Position numbers and translations under genes: made by a program. DNA of 64,000 nucleotides from NCBI RefSeq assembly GCF_014192915.1, contig NZ_JACHYN010000004.1, positions 1 through 64,000 of the forward strand, read 5' to 3'. Shown here in pieces: positions 37,156 to 47,539 of the stretch. Under the pieces are notes generated by a model that had not been told where the DNA came from, ran no database searches, and was given only the letters and a program-made list of their open reading frames with translations. Source of the DNA: Azospirillum sp. OGB3. Its GTDB lineage: Bacteria > Pseudomonadota > Alphaproteobacteria > Azospirillales > Azospirillaceae. The stretch's first letter is position 1. Each line of letters begins with the position of its first letter.

Positions 37156-39881
37156 GGCGTCCCCTCTTCCTCAAGGCCGGGCAGAGCAGCGGCGGCGGGC
37201 ATGGTCAGGGTGAAGACGGCGCCGGAGCGGTCCTTGCGGTTGCCGGCGGCGATGGTGCCGCCCATCGCCTCGACGAAGCCGCGGCAGATCGCCAGCCCCA
37301 GCCCGGTCCCGGCGCGCTGCCGGTCCTGGGCCTGGACGCGGTAGAACTTGTCGAAGATGCGCTCGACATCCGCCGCCGGGATGCCGTCGCCCTCGTCCCG
37401 CACCTCGATGCGCACCCGACCATCCTCCCGCGACGCCCCGACCTCGATCCGCGAGCCTGTTGGCGCGTATTTGGCCGCGTTGTCCAGCAGATTGAAGAGA
37501 ACCTGTTCGAACAGCACGTCGTCCGCCTCCAGCATCGGCAGGTCGGCGGCCAGATCGACGTCCACCCGGTGCCCGGCCAGGATGCGGCCCGCCCGCTCCA
37601 GCGCGCTGCCCACCGTCTCGGCCAGATCGACCGGGCCGGTGCGCGGGCGGATCGCCCCCGATTCCAGCCGCGTCATGTCCAGCAGGTTGGCGATGAAGCG
37701 GTTCAGCCGCTCCGCCTCCTCCTGGATGGTGGCGGCGAGGTCGCGGCGCGACGCCTCGTCCATCCCGGCGCCGTAGACGGTCAGGCTGGTCGCCGATCCC
37801 AGGATGGAGGCCAGCGGGGTCCGCAGGTCGTGGGAGATCGAGGTGAGCAGGGCCGAGCGCAGCCGCTCCGTCTCGGCGGCCAGACGGGCGCGATCCACAT
37901 CCTCCGCCAGGGTGACGCGCTCGATGGCGAGCGCTGCCTGATCGGTCAGCGCGTCGAGCAGGCGGCGCTGGTCGGGGGTCAGCAGGGCGCCGGGCTTGCC
38001 GGTGCGGGCGGTGTCGGTGTCGATGCCGACCACCCCGACCGGGCCGCGCCCGGTGCGCAGGGGAAGGAACAGCCACTTGGCGCCTGGCAGCGTGTCCGAG
38101 CCGCGCCCGGCCGGCCGGTTGTTCTCCCACGCCCAGACGGCGGCGGCGAGGTCGGCCTCGCGCAGCTCGTCCTCCGGCGGGTAGCCGGCGCGGACGGAGA
38201 CGGTGCCGCCTTCGGGCAGCAGCAGGACCACATGCACCTTCAGCATCGCGGCGATCTGGTGGGCGGTCGCCCACAGCAGGTCGTCCATGGTGACCACGCC
38301 GGCCAGCTTGCGGCTGAAGCCATAGAGATCCTCGGTCGTCTTGGCACGCAGCCGGGCGGTGACGGCCTGGGCGCGCACGCGGGCGGTCAGGTTGCTGGCG
38401 ATCACCGCGACCACCGCGAAGAAGAACAGCGCGACGATGTTCTCCGGATCGGCGATGGAGAAGGTGTAGAGCGGGTTCAGGAAGAAGAAGTTGAAGGCCA
38501 GGATGCTGGCGACGCAGGCGTAAAGCGACGGCCCCAGCCCGCCGGTCACCGCGCTGGTCAGCACCGCCGTCAGGAAGACCAGCGCGACGTTGCTGACGTC
38601 CAGCACCTGCTGAAGCACCTCCCCGACGCCCAGCGCCAGCGCGACGTAGCCAGTGGCGGCGGCGTAGGGCCACCAGGACAGCGCCGGGCGCCGGGGGGCC
38701 GCGGTGCGCACCGTCTTGGGCGGAATCGGCTCCTCGGCGTCGTCGGCGATGACGTGGACGCTGATGCCGCCGGCCTGCCGGATCAGCCGGAAGGCGACGG
38801 AGCTGCGCAGCAACTCCGCCCAGGGGCCGCGGTGGGACTTGGCGATGACGATGTGGGCGACGTTGTTGGTCCGCGCATACTCGACCACCGTGCCGGCGAC
38901 GTCGCCGCCGGGGATGGTCACCGCCTCGCCCCCCAGCTTCTCGACCAGCCGCAGCGCGTCGGCGATGCGGTCGCGCTCGGCCTCGGTCAGGCGCAGGCTG
39001 CGCGGAGTCTCCACATGCAGCGCGGTCCAGTGGGCGCGCAGCCGGTCGGCCTGACGGCGGGCGTAGCGGACAACGGCGGCGCAGGCCGGGTCTTCGTTCA
39101 CGCAGACCAGCAGCCGCTCCCCCGCCGCCCAGGGGCCGGCGATGGCGTGGGCCTGCATGTGGGTGAGAAGCTGGTCGTCCACCCGCTGGGCGGTGCGCCG
39201 CAGCGCCAGCTCGCGCAGCGCCGTCAGGTTGCCGGGGGAGAAGTAATGGCGGATCGCGCGCTCGGCGGTGCGCGGGACATAGACCTTGCCGTCCTTCAGC
39301 CGCTGGATCAGGTCGTCCGGCGTGATGTCGATGACCTCGATGTCGTCGGCACGGTCCAGGATGGAATCCGGCACCGTCTCGCGCACGCGGACGCGGGTGA
39401 TCCGGGCGACGACGTCGTTCAGGCTCTCCACATGCTGGATGTTCATCGTCGTGTAGACGTCGATCCCGGCGGCAAGGATCTCCTCCACGTCGAGGTAGCG
39501 CTTGGCGTGCCGGCTGCCGGGGGCGTTCGTGTGGGCCAGCTCGTCCACCAGCACGATGGCCGGACGCCGGGTGAGGATGGCGTCGAGGTCCATCTCGTCG
39601 AGCCGGCGGCCCTTGTACTCGACCTTGCGTCGGGGAAGGACCGTCAGGCCGGCGAGCAGCGCCTCGGTCTCGCGCCGGCCGTGGGTCTCGACCACGCCGA
39701 CCACCACGTCCACCCCGTCGCGCCGCTTGGCCTGGGCGGTCAGCAGCATCTCATAGGTCTTGCCGACGCCGGGGGCGGCGCCCAGGAACAGCTTCAGCCG
39801 CCCGCGCCCCTCCCGCGCCGCCGCGCGCAGGAGCGCTTCGGGCGAAGGCCGGGCAACGGCGGCGGTTCGATCGTTCGGCAT
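37152..39881 (-). CDS. kdpD: KdpD potassium/turgor sensor histidine kinase
   Basis: Sensor kinase of 909 aa in the normal KdpD size range. Order: cytoplasmic KdpD domain with Walker A-like GAAPGVGKTYEML and ELAHTNAPGSRHAKRYLDVEE, a Usp domain (about 250-370), four closely spaced membrane helices (about 410-500), a GAF-like region, then the kinase with phospho-acceptor histidine in SISHDLRTPLASILG and ATP-binding boxes DNAAKYAP and GTGLGLAICRGF. I chose ATG 39881; an earlier in-frame TTG at 39935 lacks a clear ribosome binding site. It starts 100 bp after kdpC. Confidence 0.9.
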   Translation of the reverse strand: MPNDRTAAVARPSPEALLRAAAREGRGRLKLFLGAAPGVGKTYEMLLTAQAKRRDGVDVVVGVVETHGRRETEALLAGLTVLPRRKVEYKGRRLDEMDLDAILTRRPAIVLVDELAHTNAPGSRHAKRYLDVEEILAAGIDVYTTMNIQHVESLNDVVARITRVRVRETVPDSILDRADDIEVIDITPDDLIQRLKDGKVYVPRTAERAIRHYFSPGNLTALRELALRRTAQRVDDQLLTHMQAHAIAGPWAAGERLLVCVNEDPACAAVVRYARRQADRLRAHWTALHVETPRSLRLTEAERDRIADALRLVEKLGGEAVTIPGGDVAGTVVEYARTNNVAHIVIAKSHRGPWAELLRSSVAFRLIRQAGGISVHVIADDAEEPIPPKTVRTAAPRRPALSWWPYAAATGYVALALGVGEVLQQVLDVSNVALVFLTAVLTSAVTGGLGPSLYACVASILAFNFFFLNPLYTFSIADPENIVALFFFAVVAVIASNLTARVRAQAVTARLRAKTTEDLYGFSRKLAGVVTMDDLLWATAHQIAAMLKVHVVLLLPEGGTVSVRAGYPPEDELREADLAAAVWAWENNRPAGRGSDTLPGAKWLFLPLRTGRGPVGVVGIDTDTARTGKPGALLTPDQRRLLDALTDQAALAIERVTLAEDVDRARLAAETERLRSALLTSISHDLRTPLASILGSATSLTVYGAGMDEASRRDLAATIQEEAERLNRFIANLLDMTRLESGAIRPRTGPVDLAETVGSALERAGRILAGHRVDVDLAADLPMLEADDVLFEQVLFNLLDNAAKYAPTGSRIEVGASREDGRVRIEVRDEGDGIPAADVERIFDKFYRVQAQDRQRAGTGLGLAICRGFVEAMGGTIAAGNRKDRSGAVFTLTMPAAAALPGLEEEGTP

Positions 39882-39981
39882 CGGGGGGCGGCTTTCGGAA
39901 CGGATGGACGGCCCCGCCCCCTCCCCCGCCCGCAAGGAAGAACGGACGGGAGAACGGACGGGGCCGCCTGTTGACCTTCAG

Positions 39982-40590
39982 CTAATGCGTCGCCGTGGCG
40001 GCGTCGAGGGCGAGATTGAGCCGCAGCACGTTGACCACCGGCTCCCCCAGCGGTCCCAGCGGCGAGGGCTCGGTGTTCATGGTAACCAGGGCGCTGACTT
40101 GGGCCTCCGACAGGCCACGGGCGCGGGCGACGCGGGGGACCTGGAAATCGGCGGCGGCCGGCGACAGATGCGGGTCGAGGCCGCTGGCCGAGCTGGTCAC
40201 CAGCTCGACCGGCACCGGGGTCCCCGGATTCTCGGCCTTCAGCCGCTCCGTCTCCTCCCGCACCCGGTCGGCCAGCGCCTGGGACGTCGGGCCGAGGTTG
40301 GAACCGCCGGATGCCGCGGCGTTGTAGGGCGCCGGCACGCTCTTCGACGGGTCGGCTGGGTCCGGCCCCAGCGTGGCGGAGGGCCGTCCGTGGAAATAGC
40401 CCTCCCCGGTGAAGCCCTGGCCGATCAGGGCGGAGCCGACGACCGCCCCGTTCCGCTCGATCAGACTGCCGTTGGCCTGATGCGGAAAGACGGCCTGGGC
40501 GATGCCGGTGACGGCCAGCGGGTAGATCAGCCCGGTCACCACGGTCAGCGCAGCGACCATGACGAGGGCGGGACGCAGTTCCTTGAGCAT
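39982..40590 (-). CDS. kdpC: KdpC, potassium-transporting ATPase C subunit
   Basis: Single-span subunit of 202 aa. The N-terminal anchor ([20 protein letters not shown]) is followed by a periplasmic domain with the conserved [21 protein letters not shown] and an alpha-helical C-terminus. It stabilises the KdpA-KdpB complex in the high-affinity potassium pump. Ten bp separate it from kdpB upstream. Confidence 0.93.
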   Translation of the reverse strand: MLKELRPALVMVAALTVVTGLIYPLAVTGIAQAVFPHQANGSLIERNGAVVGSALIGQGFTGEGYFHGRPSATLGPDPADPSKSVPAPYNAAASGGSNLGPTSQALADRVREETERLKAENPGTPVPVELVTSSASGLDPHLSPAAADFQVPRVARARGLSEAQVSALVTMNTEPSPLGPLGEPVVNVLRLNLALDAATATH

Positions 40591-40600
40591 GGCGGGGTCC

Positions 40601-42715
40601 TCACACGAGTCCGATGGCGGTGACGAGCAGGTCGATCAGCTTGATCCCGACGAAGGGCACGATCAGGCCGCCCAGCCCGTAGATCAGCAGGTTCCGGCGC
40701 AGCAGCCGCGCCGCGCCCACCGCGCGGTAGGCGACGCCGCGCAGCGCCAGCGGGATCAGCGCCACGATGATCAGCGCGTTGAAGATGATCGCCGACAGGA
40801 TGGCGCTCTCCGGGCTGGCCAGCCCCATCACGTTCAGCGCGCCCAACTGCGGGTAGAAGGCCAGGAACATGGCGGGGATGATGGCGAAATACTTCGCCAC
40901 GTCGTTGGCGATGGAGAAGGTGGTCAGGGCGCCGCGGGTCATCAGCAGTTGCTTGCCGATCTCCACGATCTCGATCAGCTTGGTCGGGTCGCTGTCCAGG
41001 TCCACCATGTTGCCGGCCTCGCGGGCGGCGACGGTGCCGGTGTTCATCGCCACGCCGACGTCGGCCTGGGCCAGCGCCGGGGCGTCGTTGGTGCCGTCGC
41101 CGCACATGGCGACCAGCTTGCCCCGCGCCTGCTCGTCGCGGATCAGTTGCAGCTTCATCTCCGGCGTCGCCTGGGCCAGGAAATCGTCCACCCCGGCCTC
41201 CGCCGCGATGGCGGCGGCGGTCATGGCGTTGTCGCCGGTGATCATCACCGTTTTGATGCCCATCTGACGCAGCGCCGCGAAGCGCTCCCGGATGCCGCCC
41301 TTGACGATGTCCTTCAGGTGGATGACGCCGAGCAGCCGGCCGTCGCGGGCGACGGCCAGCGGCGTGCCGCCGGACTTGGCGACGCGCTCCGCGATGGCCT
41401 GCACCTCGCGCACCGTCGCCTCCAGGGCGGGATCGGGGCGCAGCGCGGTCACCGTATTGCCCTGGGCGGGGGTGCCCGCACCAAGCGCCCGCACATGGGC
41501 CAGCACGGCGTCCACGGCACCCTTGCGGATCGTCATGCCGTCGCTGTCGATGCCGCTCAGCCGCGTCTGGGCGGTGAAGGGCACGAACCGGGCGTGCAGC
41601 CCTGCCATGTCGCGGGCGCGGATGCCGTACGTCTCCTTCGCCAGAACGACGATGGAGCGGCCCTCCGGCGTCTCGTCAGCCAGCGAGGCGAGCTGGGCGG
41701 CGTCGGCCAAGTCGCGATCGGCCACGCCGGAGATCGGCAGGAATTCCGACGCCTGACGGTTGCCCAGCGTGATCGTGCCAGTCTTGTCGAGCAGCAGCGT
41801 GTCCACGTCGCCCGCCGCCTCCACCGCCCGGCCCGACATGGCGAGCACGTTGAAGCGGACCAGACGGTCCATGCCGGCGATGCCGATGGCCGACAGCAGC
41901 GCGCCGATGGTGGTGGGGATCAGCGTGACGAACAGCGCGGCCAGGACCAGCACCCCGACCGACCCGCCGGCGTAGGCGGCGAAGCTGGGGATGGTCGCCA
42001 CGGCGATGACGAAGATGACCGTCATGCCGGCCAGGAGGATGTTCAGCGCGATCTCGTTGGGCGTCTTCTGCCGCTGCGCGCCCTCGACCAGCCCGATCAT
42101 GCGGTCGAGAAAGGTGTTGCCCTGGGCGGCGGTGATCCGGACCTTGATCCAGTCGGAGATCACCTGCGTGCCGCCGGTCACCGCGGAGCGGTCGCCGCCG
42201 GACTCCCGGACGACCGGGGCGGATTCGCCGGTGATCGCCGCCTCGTTGACGCTGGCCACGCCCTCCATCACCTCGCCGTCGGAGGGGATGAGGTCGCCGG
42301 CCTCCACCAGCACGAGGTCGCCGGGCTTCAGGAGGGTGGCCGGAACGCTCTCCCAGCCCTCGCCCGCCAGCCGCTTGGCGGTGGTTTCCGTGCGGGTGCG
42401 GCGCAGGCTGGCCGCCTGGGCCTTGCCGCGGCCCTCCGCCACCGCCTCCGCGAAGTTGGCGAACAGCAGGGTGAACCACAGCCACAGCACGATCTGCAGG
42501 GAGAAGCCGATGTTTCCGGCGCCGCTGAGCAGGTCGCGCAGGAACAGCAGCGTGGTCAGCGCCGCCACCACCTCCACACAGAACATCACCGGGTTGCGGG
42601 CCATCAGCCGCGGGTCGAGCTTGCGGATGGAGCCGGCGACGGCGGGCAGCAGGATGGCCGGGTCCAGCAGTGTGGAGGCCGGAGTCCGGGTGGCGGTTTT
42701 CGAATGGGTGTCCAT
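40601..42715 (-). CDS. kdpB: KdpB, potassium-transporting P-type ATPase
   Basis: Catalytic subunit of 704 aa of the Kdp pump. The phosphorylation motif is [16 protein letters not shown], the dephosphorylation loop is ITGESAPV, and the hinge motif [21 protein letters not shown] is complete. Membrane helices match class IA P-type ATPases. It couples ATP hydrolysis to potassium import through KdpA. It sits between kdpA (13 bp upstream) and kdpC (10 bp downstream). Confidence 0.95.
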   Translation of the reverse strand: MDTHSKTATRTPASTLLDPAILLPAVAGSIRKLDPRLMARNPVMFCVEVVAALTTLLFLRDLLSGAGNIGFSLQIVLWLWFTLLFANFAEAVAEGRGKAQAASLRRTRTETTAKRLAGEGWESVPATLLKPGDLVLVEAGDLIPSDGEVMEGVASVNEAAITGESAPVVRESGGDRSAVTGGTQVISDWIKVRITAAQGNTFLDRMIGLVEGAQRQKTPNEIALNILLAGMTVIFVIAVATIPSFAAYAGGSVGVLVLAALFVTLIPTTIGALLSAIGIAGMDRLVRFNVLAMSGRAVEAAGDVDTLLLDKTGTITLGNRQASEFLPISGVADRDLADAAQLASLADETPEGRSIVVLAKETYGIRARDMAGLHARFVPFTAQTRLSGIDSDGMTIRKGAVDAVLAHVRALGAGTPAQGNTVTALRPDPALEATVREVQAIAERVAKSGGTPLAVARDGRLLGVIHLKDIVKGGIRERFAALRQMGIKTVMITGDNAMTAAAIAAEAGVDDFLAQATPEMKLQLIRDEQARGKLVAMCGDGTNDAPALAQADVGVAMNTGTVAAREAGNMVDLDSDPTKLIEIVEIGKQLLMTRGALTTFSIANDVAKYFAIIPAMFLAFYPQLGALNVMGLASPESAILSAIIFNALIIVALIPLALRGVAYRAVGAARLLRRNLLIYGLGGLIVPFVGIKLIDLLVTAIGLV

Positions 42716-42728
42716 GGATGGTCCCCGG

Positions 42729-44438
42729 TCAGAAGAGGAGGCCGGCGCGCATCGCCAGATGCTCGGCCACTGGGCCGAGGGCGAGCGCCGGGAAGAAGGT
42801 CAGGCCGCCGACGATCAGGATGACCCCGGCCAGCAGCCCGACGAACAGGCCGCCATGGGTCGGGAAGGTGCCGGCCGAGGCCGCGCTGCGCGTCTTGGCG
42901 GCGAGCGAGCCGGCCACCGCCAGCATCGGCACGATGACCAGGAAGCGGCCGACCAGCATCCCGGCGGCCAGCGTCAGGTTGTACCAGAGGGTGTTGCCCG
43001 ACAGCCCGCCGAAGGCACTGCCGTTGTTGGCCGCCGCCGAGACGTAGGCGTAGAGCGCCTCCGAGAAGCCGTGCGGTCCAGCGTTGGCGAGCGAGGCGAG
43101 GCCGGTGTCCAGCACCACGGCGAAGGCGGTACCGCCCAGCATCACCAAGGGCAGGCAGAGCACGGCGAGCATGGTCATCTTGACCTCCTTCGCCTCCAGC
43201 TTCTTGCCCAGATACTCCGGGGTGCGCCCGACCATCAGCCCGGCGACGAACATGGTGACGATGGCAAACAGCAGCATGCCGTAGAGGCCGGCCCCGACGC
43301 CGCCGACGATGATCTCGCCCAGCATCATGTTGACCATCGGCACCATGCCGCCCAGCGGCATGAAGCTGTCGTGCATGGCGTTAACCGCCCCGCAGGAGGC
43401 CGCCGTGGTCACCGCGGCGAACAGGGCGCTCAGGGCGATGCCGAAGCGGGTCTCCTTGCCCTCCATGTTGCCGGCGGCGTTGTCCAGCCCGAGGGCAGTG
43501 AAGGCCGGGTTGCCCTGGGCCTCCGCCCAGTAGACGGCGGCGACGCCGATGACGAACAGCAAGCCCATGGCGGCCAGGATGGCCCAGCCCTGCCGCTCGT
43601 CCCCGGCCATGCGCCCGAACAGGTTGGTGAGCCCGGCGCCGATGGCGAAGATCGACAGCATCTGCACCAGATTGGTCAGGGCGTTCGGATTCTCGAAGGG
43701 GTGGGCGGAGTTCGCGTTGAAGAAGCCGCCGCCGTTGGTGCCCAGCATCTTGATCGCCTCCTGCGAGGCGACGGGGCCGAGCGCGATGGTCTGCTTGACG
43801 CCTTCGAGCGTGGTGGCGTCCACCGTCCCGGCCAGCGTCTGCGGCACACCCTGCCAGACCAGGAACAACGCGTAGAGCAGGCTGAGCGGCAGGAGCAGGT
43901 AGAGCGTGGCTCGGGTCAGGTCGGTCCAGAAATTGCCAACGGTCCGCGCCCCGCTGCGGGTGAAGCCGCGCACCAGCGCCACGGCCAGCGCGATGCCGGT
44001 CGCCGCCGACACGAAGTTTTGCACGGTCAGCCCGGCCATCTGCACGAGGTGGCTCATCGTGCTTTCGCCGCCATAATTCTGCCAGTTCGTGTTGGTGACG
44101 AAGCTGGCGGCGGTGTTGAAGGCCAGATCGGCGGGCACCGCGGCCATGCCGGTGGGGTTCAGGGGCAGGACGCCCTGCAGGCGTTGCAGCGCGTAGAGCA
44201 GCAGCAGCCCGGCGACGTTGAACAGCAGCATGGCGACGGCGTAGGTCACCCAATGCTGCTCCGTCTTCGCGTCCACCCCGGCCAGCCGGTAGAGCCCACG
44301 CTCGACGGGCCTGAGCAGCGGCGAGAGCAGCGTGCGCTCCCCGTTGAACAGCCGCGTCATATAGCCGCCGAGCGGGCGCGCCACGGCGGCCACGAGGGCG
44401 GCGAAGAGCAGGATGTGAATCCAGCCGCTGACGGTCAT
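42729..44438 (-). CDS. kdpA: KdpA, potassium-binding channel subunit
   Basis: Potassium-selective membrane subunit of 569 aa. The selectivity-filter-like repeats of the SKT superfamily are visible, for example [44 protein letters not shown] and [11 protein letters not shown]. About ten membrane helices. It binds and passes potassium for the KdpB-driven transport cycle. Follows kdpF by 10 bp. Confidence 0.95.
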   Translation of the reverse strand: MTVSGWIHILLFAALVAAVARPLGGYMTRLFNGERTLLSPLLRPVERGLYRLAGVDAKTEQHWVTYAVAMLLFNVAGLLLLYALQRLQGVLPLNPTGMAAVPADLAFNTAASFVTNTNWQNYGGESTMSHLVQMAGLTVQNFVSAATGIALAVALVRGFTRSGARTVGNFWTDLTRATLYLLLPLSLLYALFLVWQGVPQTLAGTVDATTLEGVKQTIALGPVASQEAIKMLGTNGGGFFNANSAHPFENPNALTNLVQMLSIFAIGAGLTNLFGRMAGDERQGWAILAAMGLLFVIGVAAVYWAEAQGNPAFTALGLDNAAGNMEGKETRFGIALSALFAAVTTAASCGAVNAMHDSFMPLGGMVPMVNMMLGEIIVGGVGAGLYGMLLFAIVTMFVAGLMVGRTPEYLGKKLEAKEVKMTMLAVLCLPLVMLGGTAFAVVLDTGLASLANAGPHGFSEALYAYVSAAANNGSAFGGLSGNTLWYNLTLAAGMLVGRFLVIVPMLAVAGSLAAKTRSAASAGTFPTHGGLFVGLLAGVILIVGGLTFFPALALGPVAEHLAMRAGLLF

Positions 44439-44448
44439 GGGAGTCTCC

Positions 44449-44538
44449 TCAGAACCGTTCGGGGCGGATCAGGGCGTACACGAGGTAGCCCAGCAGCCCG
44501 GCGGCGACGAGGCCGCCGAGCGCATATTCGACGAACAT
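44449..44538 (-). CDS. kdpF: KdpF, 29-aa lipid-like stabilising subunit
   Basis: A tiny single-helix membrane peptide of 29 aa ([20 protein letters not shown], then YALIRPERF). Length, position directly before kdpA and the ending RPERF fit KdpF, which sits between KdpA and lipids and stabilises the complex. Easily missed because of its size. Confidence 0.85.
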   Translation of the reverse strand: MFVEYALGGLVAAGLLGYLVYALIRPERF

Positions 44539-44551
44539 GGCCCAGCCCCCC

Positions 44552-44635
44552 TCACAAGCGGTCGCAGGCGTGCACATAGGCGATGGACGCGGCGAAGAAG
44601 GCCGTGGTGATCGCCAGCGCGATGATGTCCAGCAT
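44552..44635 (-). CDS. 27-aa membrane peptide heading the kdp operon
   Basis: A second tiny frame, preceded by GGAGGCAACC, encodes 27 aa: MLDIIALAITTAFFAASIAY, then VHACDRL. It is one hydrophobic helix with a short polar tail, 13 bp before kdpF. Its strong ribosome binding site and position make it a credible gene. From memory similar short ORFs with a C-D/E-R-L ending occur before kdpF in other proteobacteria. Function unknown; an accessory Kdp subunit or a leader peptide are options. Confidence 0.6.
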   Translation of the reverse strand: MLDIIALAITTAFFAASIAYVHACDRL

Positions 44636-44779
44636 GGTTGCCTCCGGGGCGCGTCCGGGGGAACCGGGCGCGCGTCAGCGTGGATCGGATGCCGGCACGG
44701 CTGTGTCCGGCACGATCAGGCTGCGCCCGATGCACGTATAGATTCGAGGGGGGCCGTGGGGGGCGGAGAATATAGAGGG

Positions 44780-44808
44780 CGTATATGGTGGGAGAATAAC
44801 TGTATCAA
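44780..44808 (-). promoter_or_regulatory. Candidate sigma70-type kdp promoter
   Basis: On the minus strand TTGATA (44803-44808) is followed after exactly 17 bp by TATACG (44780-44785), in an unusually AT-rich patch of the 300-bp spacer upstream of the 27-aa ORF and kdpF. Transcription would start near 44773, leaving a leader of about 140 nt. A nearby TATATT at 44768-44775 is an alternative -10. Confidence 0.45.
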
Positions 44809-44835
44809 ATAGCGGAGTTCTTGCCCCCACCCCGG

Positions 44836-44897
44836 CCCTTCCCCGCTGCGCGGGGGAGGGAGAATCAAGTCCCCTCCCCCGCGATAGCGGGGGAGGG
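44836..44897. repeat. Pair of REP-like hairpins
   Basis: Two GC-rich hairpins in tandem: CCCTTCCCCGC/GCGGGGGAGGG (44836-44860, one mismatch) and the perfect 11-bp CCCTCCCCCGC-GATA-GCGGGGGAGGG (44872-44897). They lie between the kdp promoter and the end of the GntR gene. No T-run follows on either strand. Confidence 0.7.
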
Positions 44898-44935
44898 TTA
44901 GGGAGGGGGCACCGTCAGCACAGCGACACGCCCCC

Positions 44936-45646
44936 TCACCCGCCCGGCGTTTCCTCCATCCGGCGGAGCAGCAGATCGCACGGCCCCTGGAGATGCTCGC
45001 GCATCAGGAACTCCACCCGCCCGCTCTGGCGGCGGGCGATGGCGTCGAGGATGCGCCGGTGCTCCTCGTTGTACTGGCGCAGGGTGGGACCGTCCTTCTC
45101 CATTTCCAGGACGTCGTAGATCTTCGGAACCCGATAGACGGTCTGGAAGGAGCGGTTGAACAGCCCGCTCGGCACCAGCCCCATCAGGGTGGTGTGGAAG
45201 CGCTGGTTCAGCAGGCGCCACTGCTCCAGCGCCTCCCCCTCCAGCGGGCTGTCGCCAGCGATCAGTGCCTCGGCGCGGTCGAGGCCGTTGCGCAACGCCC
45301 GCTCCACGTCGAGCGGCAGACCGCGCTCCGCCACGATGCGGCAGCCGTGCCCCTCCAGGAGGCTGCGCATCTCGTAGCTCTCCAGCAGGTCTCGGCGGGT
45401 GAACTGGCGGACCGTGTAGCCGCGGTTGGTCTCGTAGGTGACCAGCCCTTCCCGCTCCGCCGCCACCAGCGCCTCGCGGATCGGGGTCCGCGACACGCCG
45501 AACTGGGCGGCCAGTTCCGCCTCCTTCAGCTTGGTGCCGGGGAGCAGCTTGCCCTCCAGCACCCGGTTGCGCAGGGCGGTCATGATGGAGCCGACCTGCT
45601 CGGACCGGACGGTCCCGGTCGCCTTCTCATCGCTGAACGGAGTCAC
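44936..45646 (-). CDS. GntR-family regulator with FCD domain
   Basis: Regulator of 236 aa: winged helix (AELAAQFGVSRTPIREALVA, EREGLVTYETNRGYTVRQF) and C-terminal all-helical FCD effector domain (about 85-225; LLEGHGCRIVAERGL, HTTLMGLV, HRRILDAIARR). GTG at 45646 is preceded by GGAGGACACC, so I shortened the open frame. It is the last gene of the minus-strand operon with the Dpp-type transporter, the isochorismatase-like enzyme and the AbrB protein, and presumably represses that cluster until a pathway intermediate appears. Confidence 0.88.
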   Translation of the reverse strand: MTPFSDEKATGTVRSEQVGSIMTALRNRVLEGKLLPGTKLKEAELAAQFGVSRTPIREALVAAEREGLVTYETNRGYTVRQFTRRDLLESYEMRSLLEGHGCRIVAERGLPLDVERALRNGLDRAEALIAGDSPLEGEALEQWRLLNQRFHTTLMGLVPSGLFNRSFQTVYRVPKIYDVLEMEKDGPTLRQYNEEHRRILDAIARRQSGRVEFLMREHLQGPCDLLLRRMEETPGG

Positions 45647-45710
45647 GGTGTCCTCCGGCCGGGGCGTCGGGCACCGGCGGTTGGAAAATGGCGGGGCAAG
45701 GGATTGCGTT

Positions 45711-46757
45711 CTATCGGCGGCGCAGGAATCGCACAAGCAGAACGCTCATCAGGATCGTCCCGAACAGCCGCAGAGTCTGCAAGGTGAGGATGAAGGGCAC
45801 GTCGGCGGCGCTGCCCAGAGCCACCACCGTCACCGAATCCAGCCCGCCGGGGCTGGTCGCCAGATAGGCGGTCAGCGGGTCCTTGCCGGTCAGCGTGACC
45901 AGCAGCCAGGCGGAGCCGAGCGACATCGCCACCAAGCCGAAGGTGGACAGCAGCATCAGCGGCACCGACGCCACCAGATCGCGCAGCAGCTCCCGCCGGA
46001 AGCGCAGGCCGGTCGTCCAGCCGATGATCGTGAAGGCGACGGCGATCAGCCAGGACGGCGAATCCAGCACCACCAGCCCGGTCATGTTGAGCGTGCCGCC
46101 GAGCAGGATCGGCCCCAGCAGCGGCCCCGCCGGAAGCCGCGTCACGGTGCCGGCCCAGCCGCCGGCGAGCGCGACCGCCACCAGCGCCAGCGTCGAGGCG
46201 ACGGAGGCGGACGGCGGAGGAACGGCGCCGGGGACGGCGAGCGGTACAGGAACGCTGCCCAGCAGGAAATGGCAGACGAGCGAAGCCAGGACGACGACCA
46301 CGATCACCCGCAGATACTGCATCACGGCGACGAAGCGCGGGTCACCGCCGAAATCGCCGGCCATGGCGATCATCGCCGGGGCGGCGCCCGGCATGGTCCC
46401 CCACAGGGCGGTGCCGCCGGGAAAGCGGCCCGACCGCTCCAGCAGCCAGCCGACCAGCACCGCGCCGGCCAGCATCGTGGACAGCGCCATCAGCATGGGG
46501 AACCAGTGCAGCGCCACGTCGTGCAGGATGGACACGTCCATGGAGCGGGCGACGACGCCCCCGGTCAGCGCCTGGGCCAGCCAGGAGAAGCGCTTGGGCA
46601 GTTCGATGGAGGCGCCGCGCACCCCCAGCAGGATCGCCGCCGCCATCGGGCCGAGCAGCGTCGCGCCGGGAAGGCCGGCCACCATGAAAAGGGCGGTGAA
46701 CAGGAGGGTCGCCCCCACCAGCAGGCACCACTGGAGGGGATGGGAAAGGGGCATCAT
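45711..46757 (-). CDS. AbrB-family membrane protein
   Basis: Integral membrane protein of about 348 aa with ten or so helices arranged as two similar halves, typical of the AbrB duplication family (often misnamed ammonia monooxygenase). The repeat motifs include GATLLGPMAAAILLG and AGPLLGPILLGGTLN, and both halves end in LATSPGGLDSVTVVALG or GTMPGAAPAMIAMAGDFGG. Start is uncertain: ATG 46757 or 46754 have weak ribosome binding sites and a GTG at 46808 is possible. Embedded in an amide catabolic operon, it might be a transporter for a substrate or product. Confidence 0.82.
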   Translation of the reverse strand: MMPLSHPLQWCLLVGATLLFTALFMVAGLPGATLLGPMAAAILLGVRGASIELPKRFSWLAQALTGGVVARSMDVSILHDVALHWFPMLMALSTMLAGAVLVGWLLERSGRFPGGTALWGTMPGAAPAMIAMAGDFGGDPRFVAVMQYLRVIVVVVLASLVCHFLLGSVPVPLAVPGAVPPPSASVASTLALVAVALAGGWAGTVTRLPAGPLLGPILLGGTLNMTGLVVLDSPSWLIAVAFTIIGWTTGLRFRRELLRDLVASVPLMLLSTFGLVAMSLGSAWLLVTLTGKDPLTAYLATSPGGLDSVTVVALGSAADVPFILTLQTLRLFGTILMSVLLVRFLRRR

Positions 46758-46851
46758 GTCGGCAGATTGCTCAGGGGCGCGCCCGCCGGTCGGCCGCAGG
46801 CGCGCCACCGCTCCATACAGTTCGGATGGGTTCAGAGGCGGACGGAAGGGA

Positions 46852-47505
46852 TCAGGCGGCCACGGCCTCGGCCTGCTTCTCGACGTAGGCCATCACCTCC
46901 GCCACCGGCAGCACGTCGCCGTACTTGGCGTTCATGTCGAACAGGGCGGAGTCGTGCGGGGACTGGTGGCGGTCGCCCACGCATTCGGCGGGGACGATGA
47001 CGCGGAAGCCGTGGGAGACCGCGTCCACCGCCGTCGCCCGCACGCAGCCGCTGGTTGAGCAGCCGGTGAGGATGACCGTGTCGCACTCCATCACGCGCAG
47101 CATGGTGCTGAGCGGCGTGCCGAAGAAGGCGGAGGAATGGTGCTTGACCAGCACGACGTCCTGCGGCTCCGGCGTCACGCGGGCGTCGAACTCGGCCAGC
47201 GGGTTGTCGGCGGTGAAGGCGCGCAGCGCCGGGATCTTCTTGACGAACATGCCGCCCTCGGTCCCGGCCGCGTCGTAGACGACCTTGGTGTAGATCACCG
47301 GCAGGCCGGCGCGGCGGGCGGCGGCGTAGAGCGGCGCGCTGGCGATCGTCGCGTCCACCACTCCCTGCCCGAAGAAGGGGGCGCCGGGCTGGGTGTAGAA
47401 GTCGATGAAGTCGATGGAGATGATGGCGGCCTTCCGGCCAAAGCCGATCCGGTTCTGGAAGACGCCGGAATAGTTGTCCTTGAGTTCGTCGGTGACGCTG
47501 AACAT
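46852..47505 (-). CDS. Isochorismatase-fold amidohydrolase (N-carbamoylsarcosine amidase-like)
   Basis: Cysteine hydrolase of 217 aa with the full catalytic triad: D32 in ISIDFIDF, K121 in VLVKHHSSAF, and nucleophile C154 in TGCSTSGCVRA. The sequence style (NRIGFGRKAAIISIDF, CVGDRHQSPHDSALFDMNAKY) matches N-carbamoylsarcosine amidase / maleamate amidohydrolase relatives that cleave C-N bonds of ureido or amide acids. It lies 34 bp after the ABC ATPase gene and resembles the second such enzyme at 53509. Substrate not determinable. Confidence 0.87.
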   Translation of the reverse strand: MFSVTDELKDNYSGVFQNRIGFGRKAAIISIDFIDFYTQPGAPFFGQGVVDATIASAPLYAAARRAGLPVIYTKVVYDAAGTEGGMFVKKIPALRAFTADNPLAEFDARVTPEPQDVVLVKHHSSAFFGTPLSTMLRVMECDTVILTGCSTSGCVRATAVDAVSHGFRVIVPAECVGDRHQSPHDSALFDMNAKYGDVLPVAEVMAYVEKQAEAVAA

Positions 47506-47539
47506 GCGGGTGATCCTCAGGCTGATTGCAGGGGGCCGA

